Assembly: GCF_006381105.1 (NCBI RefSeq)
Contig: NZ_VDET01000037.1
Location: forward strand, 48,315 to 112,314
Direction of reading: 5' to 3'
Source: Flavicella sediminum
Lineage (GTDB): Bacteria; Bacteroidota; Bacteroidia; Flavobacteriales; Flavobacteriaceae
Length of the DNA stretch: 64,000 nucleotides
Under the pieces are notes generated by a model that had not been told where the DNA came from, searched no databases, and saw nothing but the letters and a program-made list of their open reading frames with translations. The translations under genes and the position numbers were made by a program. Positions 59,339 to 64,000 of the stretch are shown piece after piece. Numbering within the stretch: the first letter of the stretch is position 1; each line of letters starts with the position of its first letter.

Positions 59339-60934
59339 CTATAGTTCTCTAATATAGTTTTCTAAGCTATCTGATGTAGTTAGTCCCATTTTTTTCTTTA
59401 TTCGATATCGGGAAGTATGCACACTTTGTAATGATATATTTAGTAAAGCAGCCATTTCAATACTGTCCAGATTTAACTTTATCAAAGCACAATGCTTTTG
59501 TTCTGTAGCGGTTAGTTTAGGATGTTTGTTTAAAAGGTTTGAGTAATAATCATTATTAATTTCAAGGAAACGACGGTTGAAATCTTCCCAAAAAACGATG
59601 CTATTTACTTTGTGCTTTTGTTTGAGCAGGTTGTAGTTTTGAGGCGAGTGTTTTTTTATAGTGGCTAATAATTCTTTAATGGCTTGTTCTTTTTCAACTA
59701 ATTGCAAAGAATAGGTTGTCAATTCTTTGTTTTTAGTAGCTATTACTGCAATATTTTTTTTTATTTCAAATTGCTTGATTGTATCTAGTTTTTTTAGCTT
59801 ATTCCGTTGTTTGTTGATAATATAGATACTTGTGGTAATAAAAACGATAAAAATAAGTGAGATGATTAGCCAAATTCTTTCTTTGTTTTTTCTTTCAATA
59901 AGGTCGGCTTGTTCAGTAATAAAGAGTTCTTTGTCTAAAAGACTTTCTTTATATTTATTCTTAATTTCAAATAATCGTTCGTTATTTTTATTAGCAATAC
60001 CAAATAATGAATTATAGCTGTCTTTGGAAGATCTCATATGTCGATATGCGCTATCTAATGTGCCTAATGAGTGATATACTTCAGCCATTTTTTGAAGAAC
60101 TTCAGGCTTTAATTCTATATGTACTTTTAGTTTTTCTATTGCATTTAAGCTTTTCTGATAATATATCAGTGCACTGTCTTTTTCCTTTGTTGCAACTTTT
60201 AAATCACCTAAGAAATAGAATATTGCTGCCTGGTACGGGGATTCAGTTTTCAGTAATTCTTTTTTTGCTTGATATAAGTCCGTTTTGGCTTCTTTAATTT
60301 TTTTTAGTTTTAAATTACAATAGCCTCTGTCTGCTAATATATATGGTAATTTTTTGTTTTTTAAAATAGATGTACAGGAGTCTAAATATTTTAGAGCGAT
60401 ATGATAATTTTCTCGAACTCTCCAATACATAGCTACTGAGAAATAACTGGATGTTAGCTGGTTTAAATTCTCTTTATTGTGTTTGGGTTGTTTTTTTGAT
60501 AAATGAATAGACTTTTTAAGGTATTCTAAAGAGGTGGAGTCTTTGTTGAAAATGTCGTATAAGATACCTAGGTTCCTATAGATTAATACTTGTTGAGGCT
60601 CTGAAGTTTTAATTTCAGATAGAGTTAAACTTTCCCATAATTTATCAAAAGCCAAATCATAATCTCCACGCGACCTATCATAATTACTTAAATCTATTAA
60701 TGCTTGAATTATCGCAAGCGTATCTTTTTTTTCTTTGGAAAGCTTGTGTTTTAACAAAATCTGTTGATATAATTGCTCACGATTTGTTGAGTTTTTATCA
60801 TTTAAGGAAAATGTATTTGTAGCCTTTGTAAGGCTATCTATATTTGAAATATAAGGATTGGAGTAGCTATGAAAAGAAAAAGAAACAGTTACAAATAAAG
60901 CTAAAAAAATATTTAAATCTCGGGTGTTTATCAT
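59339..60934 (-). CDS. TPR-containing transmembrane regulator with LuxR-type HTH
   Basis: A 531-residue protein of a type frequent in Bacteroidota. Order: signal/anchor (~1-27), a periplasmic region of tetratricopeptide repeats (~75-310, for example YRNLGILYDIFNKDSTSLEYL and AIFYFLGDLKVATKEKDSAL), one transmembrane helix (~353-371), a coiled coil (~375-425) and a C-terminal LuxR-type helix-turn-helix (LTATEQKHCALIKLNLDSIE, ALLNISLQSVHTSRYRIKKK). It should sense an extracytoplasmic signal and bind DNA. It is divergent from the GH115-like gene (186 bp) and so probably regulates it. Confidence 0.85.
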   Translation of the reverse strand: MINTRDLNIFLALFVTVSFSFHSYSNPYISNIDSLTKATNTFSLNDKNSTNREQLYQQILLKHKLSKEKKDTLAIIQALIDLSNYDRSRGDYDLAFDKLWESLTLSEIKTSEPQQVLIYRNLGILYDIFNKDSTSLEYLKKSIHLSKKQPKHNKENLNQLTSSYFSVAMYWRVRENYHIALKYLDSCTSILKNKKLPYILADRGYCNLKLKKIKEAKTDLYQAKKELLKTESPYQAAIFYFLGDLKVATKEKDSALIYYQKSLNAIEKLKVHIELKPEVLQKMAEVYHSLGTLDSAYRHMRSSKDSYNSLFGIANKNNERLFEIKNKYKESLLDKELFITEQADLIERKNKERIWLIISLIFIVFITTSIYIINKQRNKLKKLDTIKQFEIKKNIAVIATKNKELTTYSLQLVEKEQAIKELLATIKKHSPQNYNLLKQKHKVNSIVFWEDFNRRFLEINNDYYSNLLNKHPKLTATEQKHCALIKLNLDSIEMAALLNISLQSVHTSRYRIKKKMGLTTSDSLENYIREL

Positions 60935-61120
60935 GATGGTAAAGATACTTATTAATAGATCTAGTTCATAATTTCAAACCCCATTGTCTAGTAATAGACT
61001 AGGTGTTTTATTTAATAGAATAGCTTTAGAGTAGTCCTGAATTATTACAATTTACCTTTCAGATAGTAATTTTGCTATCCATTAAGTTTCGTCTTTATTA
61101 ATGTAGTAAATAGGAGTTAT
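60935..61120. promoter_or_regulatory. Divergent control region of regulator and GH115-like gene
   Basis: The 186 bp between two divergent genes should hold both promoters. CCCATTGTCTAGTAATAGACTAGG contains the dyad TCTAGTAATAGACTA around 60988-61003, a possible operator. No standard TAnnTTTG box was recognised on either strand. Confidence 0.35.
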
Positions 61121-63243
61121 ATGAAGTTAAAATTTATTTTCTTAGTAAGTATATTTATGTTTACCAACTTATTGAATGCCCAGAGTTGGGAGTCAGTTGT
61201 ACGTGGTTCATGGGTTGAAAAAGGTTCGTTGAACACTAAAAGTATTGCCTTGGTAGATGCCTCGAAACTTGTAGATATAATAGTGTCATCAAAAGAACAT
61301 AGCTGTGTTCGTCAAGCAGCTTTTTTTTTAGCCGCTGATATAGAAAAAATAACAGGTAAAAAACCTAAAATTAGGACCAAAGCAAGAAAAGGAAAGTCAG
61401 CAATTCATTTATCGACTTATGGAGCAAAGAATATTCCCAATGAAGTAAATTCAAAAAAACTAAAAGTAAAGTGGGAAGCTTATATAATTAAAACCGTTGG
61501 TAGTAGTGTTTGGTTGGTAGGATCTAATGCTAGAGGCACTGCTTTTGCTGTTTATACATTTAGTGAGCGCTTGGGTATAGATCCCTTATATCACTGGACA
61601 GGATATACACCAACAAAATATCCTGAACTAAGTATTAAAACTGTTAATTTATTTGTTGATGAACCCACTTTTAAATTTCGTGGTATGTATCACGATGATA
61701 AAGATTTAATTCCTAGTCTGATTAATGAAAAAGGATATGTTGCTGAAGATCCTAAAGTAGCTGATATTGATAAAGAAAGTCATATTCAGAAATTGGAATC
61801 AGGTTATCCAGAGCAATGTGGAACGGTTGATATGGTTTGGTGGAAACGTTTTTTCGAAACAGCACTACGGCTTAGAATGAATCAGGTGGCTCCTTATGTG
61901 CGAGAGCCTCGTTCCTTTGAAGTAAATAAAATGGCTAGCGACTGGGGGTGTTTTTCAGTTCACATCATTATGACATGCTTCTTTCTAATCCTTGGGGGTA
62001 TGAGCGTTTTGGCTTAGCTAAGGAAAGAGGTATAGAAGGTCCTTATAAATGGAACTCTAACAAAGAGGGGATGATAAAATTTTGGGAAGCAGGTGTTGTA
62101 GAGAACAAAGATCTAGATTGTATATGGCCTGTAGGTTTACGTGGTACTGATGATGTAGGGGCACTTTTTCCTGAAGGAACATCAATGGAAAAAAAGGCTA
62201 AAATATTATCAGATATTATTGAGATTCAGGTTAATTTAACAAAAAAACATCTGCCCAAAAATAACAAACCCATCTTTCATTTAACCCTATATTCCGAATT
62301 GCAACATTTTTATGAAACTGGGTTAATGAAAATACCTGAAGATGTAATCTTAGTTTGGAGTGATCATGGAGATGGCAAAATGCGAGCACTCCCTAAAAAA
62401 CTAGGTAATAATAAACATGGTGTATACTATCATTTAGCATTTCATGGTTGGTCGGAAAAACAAACTGTGCACACTGTAAGACCTGATAGAATTGAAGAGC
62501 AGTTTCGTGAAATTGTAGCGTCCGGAGCAACGGATTATATGCTATTAAATATTTCTGAACTACGAGATTATGTAATGGGTACTCGTTTTATTGCCGAAAT
62601 ATCTTATAATGCAAAAAAAGCTTTTGAGAAACCTGATGCAGCAAATAGGTATGTAAATTGGTGGAGTAAGGAGTATTTTGGAGAAAAAGCATCAGCCGAT
62701 GCGATTAAAACCTATAATAATTATTTCGAGATCATCCATAGTTATGATCAAATTTTTCAAGGATCATTGGCTTTAGATTATGCATTATACTGGCAAAAGT
62801 TTCGTATGTATGGCGATTTGTTTATTGGTGGGCAGACTAATAAAAAATGGTTAAATATTATGACAGAACGTGTAGCAAGATATGATATTGCTTTTGAGAT
62901 TGCTAACCGTGCTATAAGCAATATGAATGAGCAACAAGCACAGTTTTTCTTTGAAAATTCGATGTATGGAATGCTTATAGATTACCGTGGGGCTCAGGCT
63001 GCTTTGGCAATGAATAAAGCACTTTTTACGTGTTGGAACTGTAGAGGTGAAGAAAGGGCATATGCTCGAGAGGCAATGAGGTATTTATCGCTATTAGAGT
63101 TAGAAACAAAACATGCTGAACGTGCTCCATTTGAAAATTGGTATAGAGATACTTTTATGAGAGGTAGGCATTGTTTAACTAGTGTACATTACCCCTATTA
63201 TCGATTAAAAGAATGGATGGACAGCCTAGGTATTGAACATTAA
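61121..63243 (+). pseudogene. GH115-like glycoside hydrolase, frameshifted
   Basis: Two overlapping frames encode one secreted protein related to GH115 alpha-glucuronidases. Part 1 starts with a signal peptide (cut near LLNAQ) and contains IVSSKEHSCVRQAAFFLAAD, SNARGTAFAVYTFSERLGI and EPTFKFRGMYHDDKD, then reads DWG and goes out of frame. Part 2 continues from 61948 with VFFSSHHYDMLLSNPWGYE, TLYSELQHFY, VILVWSDHGDGKMR and later helical segments. Removing one base from a G run (61944-61948) explains the break: six Gs would restore DWGVFFSSHH. The joined product would be ~707 residues, shorter than typical GH115, lacking the C-terminal beta domain. It may be a true pseudogene or a homopolymer sequencing error. 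Confidence 0.78.
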
Positions 63244-63519
63244 TCGAATAAAGAAAGAATTATGTTTATAGGTATCAGTAATATTCACTACTATTTTTAT
63301 CAGTATGTTTATGCTTAATTGATTGTTGTATGAATCATCATAATTAGGTCAATATAGATAGAGAGGTACAAGAAATTAATCTGATGGTTGATTACAATTT
63401 TTATGAAGATATTTTGAAGTATTATATTTAATTTAAAATGTTGCTCTCAGTTTATTGTGAAGTTAAAAATAGAGAATCTAACTTTTCAGATTTTTCTTTA
63501 AAGAGTAAGATGTTAGATA
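63244..63519. other. Non-coding AT-rich stretch after the GH115-like gene
   Basis: 276 bp without any convincing ORF, hairpin or promoter. It may be decayed coding DNA connected with the pirin remnant that follows. Confidence 0.45.
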
Positions 63520-63594
63520 ATGAATACAAAAAGTGGTGATTCAATAGGCTATACATGATTATCAAAAAGGAAAAATGGGCTATTTAGAAGAGTA
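63520..63594 (+). pseudogene. Remnant of a pirin gene 3' end
   Basis: The stretch encodes ..DYQKGKMGYLEE and a stop, nearly the same ending as the intact pirin (DYQKGKMGYLAE). Upstream bases align with the pirin codons for NSQQEIQQAIQ but with substitutions, a one-base indel and an in-frame TAG. No pirin homology was seen before 63520. A 26-base core (63557-63582) is identical to 59207-59232. Confidence 0.75.
63557..63582 (+). repeat. Direct repeat, copy 2
   Basis: Identical over 26 bases to 59207-59232 in the same orientation, 4,350 bp away. Together they bracket the regulator and GH115-like genes. Confidence 0.75.
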
Positions 63595-63812
63595 AAACGT
63601 TAATTTTTGTTTTGAAGTATTAATTAGTTTAGAATTTTTGAACTGTATTGTTAGATGATTTTTCAATATATGAATCGTATTACTGTATTTATTATGGAAT
63701 ATTTTTATAAATAATAAAGGGGAATAGTTTTTTTTTAGAGCTAAATTATTGTATATTAGAGGTTCTCTCTTTTATTTTTAACAAAGTAAAAAAATAGTTA
63801 TTAAAAAGTAGT
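63595..63812. other. AT-rich non-coding stretch before the end promoters
   Basis: 218 bp of very AT-rich DNA with no ORF or stable fold that I can support. AT-rich upstream DNA is usual before stable RNA promoters and may hold an UP-like element, which is inference. Confidence 0.4.
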
Positions 63813-63841
63813 TTGTAAAGTAAAAAGAGGTTGTATCTTTG
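63813..63841 (+). promoter_or_regulatory. Strong promoter P1, probably for a stable RNA operon
   Basis: TTG (63813-63815), 18 bases, TATCTTTG (63834-63841), then CAGCCGCTAGCAACGA. The layout matches the Bacteroidota -33/-7 consensus. The sequence just after the box is repeated in P2. No ORF follows within the window. Confidence 0.6.
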
Positions 63842-63957
63842 CAGCCGCTAGCAACGAGAGTAGTTGGTAAAAGAGTGCCTTAGGATCACGATTGTGGGTT
63901 AAAAAACGGAGTAAGAAAATAATTAAAATTTTATTTTTTTATAAAGAAAAAAGCTTT

Positions 63958-63965
63958 TACATTTG
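63958..63965 (+). promoter_or_regulatory. Strong promoter P2 (-7 box) in tandem with P1
   Basis: TACATTTG followed by CAGCTGCTAACCGCGA, very similar to the initial transcribed sequence of P1. Spacing between the two -7 boxes is 124 bp. The transcript would leave the window at 64000. Confidence 0.55.
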
Positions 63966-64000
63966 CAGCTGCTAACCGCGAAGGTGTTTAGGGGACCTGT

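Noticed and set aside
63860..63910. GTTGGTAAAAGAGTGCC stretch resembling a tRNA D-arm
   Set aside because: No acceptor stem, anticodon arm or T-arm can be assembled around it; more likely leader sequence after promoter P1.
1..64000. CRISPR array, prophage or insertion sequence
   Set aside because: No regularly spaced repeats, transposase, integrase or phage structural genes were seen in any region.

Overview
The window is a piece of a low-GC chromosome from a member of the Flavobacteriaceae (Bacteroidota). Three things support this. Promoters have the Bacteroidota -7 box TAnnTTTG, for example before the IMP dehydrogenase, peroxiredoxin and DoxX genes, and Shine-Dalgarno sites are mostly absent. 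The families are typical of the group: TonB receptor with a carboxypeptidase-regulatory plug, VF530 protein, Tat-exported sugar isomerases, TPR/LuxR regulators, RNase Y next to zapA. A GTCGAGCGGAGTC palindrome of a kind common in flavobacterial intergenic DNA lies at 2655-2713. No phage, IS element, CRISPR array or integrase was seen.

Layout. 1-2452: 5' part of an M20 peptidase (ArgE-like), a DbpA-type RNA helicase and a VF530 protein. 2758-7126: a minus-strand sugar operon (two TIM-barrel isomerases, a Gfo/Idh/MocA dehydrogenase, an MFS permease). 7271-14319: a complete ebo cluster (eboABCD, a 250-bp gap with a terminator-like hairpin, then eboEF) preceded by a TMEM220-like membrane protein. 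14329-22768: an AraC regulator divergent from an operon with three GMC oxidoreductases sharing one Tat-exported small subunit, then a DUF1080 lipoprotein and a ThuA protein. 22876-31885: guaB, uvrA, an ECF sigma factor, an overlooked 49-residue ORF, an endonuclease III lacking its iron-sulfur cysteines, an MFS exporter, bcp and another exported isomerase. 31908-38620: TonB receptor and M23 peptidase, then a ZapB-like protein, zapA, a 6S-RNA-like hairpin and RNase Y. 38682-45693: ECF sigma/glycosyltransferase operon, adenosine deaminase, YhcH, sialate O-acetylesterase, a FdtA-like cupin and a beta-propeller lipoprotein. 46042-50089: a five-gene H-NOX phosphorelay. 50569-56477: YebC, Pta-AckA and an acyl-CoA carboxylase. 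56615-59245: a DoxX/OsmC/flavin reductase/MarR/pirin operon with a probable operator pair. 59339-63594: a TPR-LuxR regulator and a frameshifted GH115-like glycosidase lying between the intact pirin 3' end and a decayed copy of it. 63813-64000: tandem strong promoters pointing out of the window, probably for a stable RNA operon.

How they fit together. The two sugar operons (2758-7126 and 15488-22768) and the isomerase at 30929 hold the recognised parts of the 3-keto-glycoside route: FAD oxidation of a sugar at C3 outside the cytoplasm, DUF1080-type cleavage, uptake, and Gfo/Idh/MocA redox chemistry inside. The ebo cluster between them belongs to a small-molecule system known from cyanobacteria, pseudomonads and eustigmatophyte plastids. 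The H-NOX operon looks like a nitric-oxide sensor passing phosphate His-Asp-His-Asp through four separate proteins to a LytTR DNA-binding output. The most notable items are the ebo cluster, the one-small/three-large GMC operon, the 6S RNA candidate, the H-NOX phosphorelay and the direct-repeat-flanked GH115 region.
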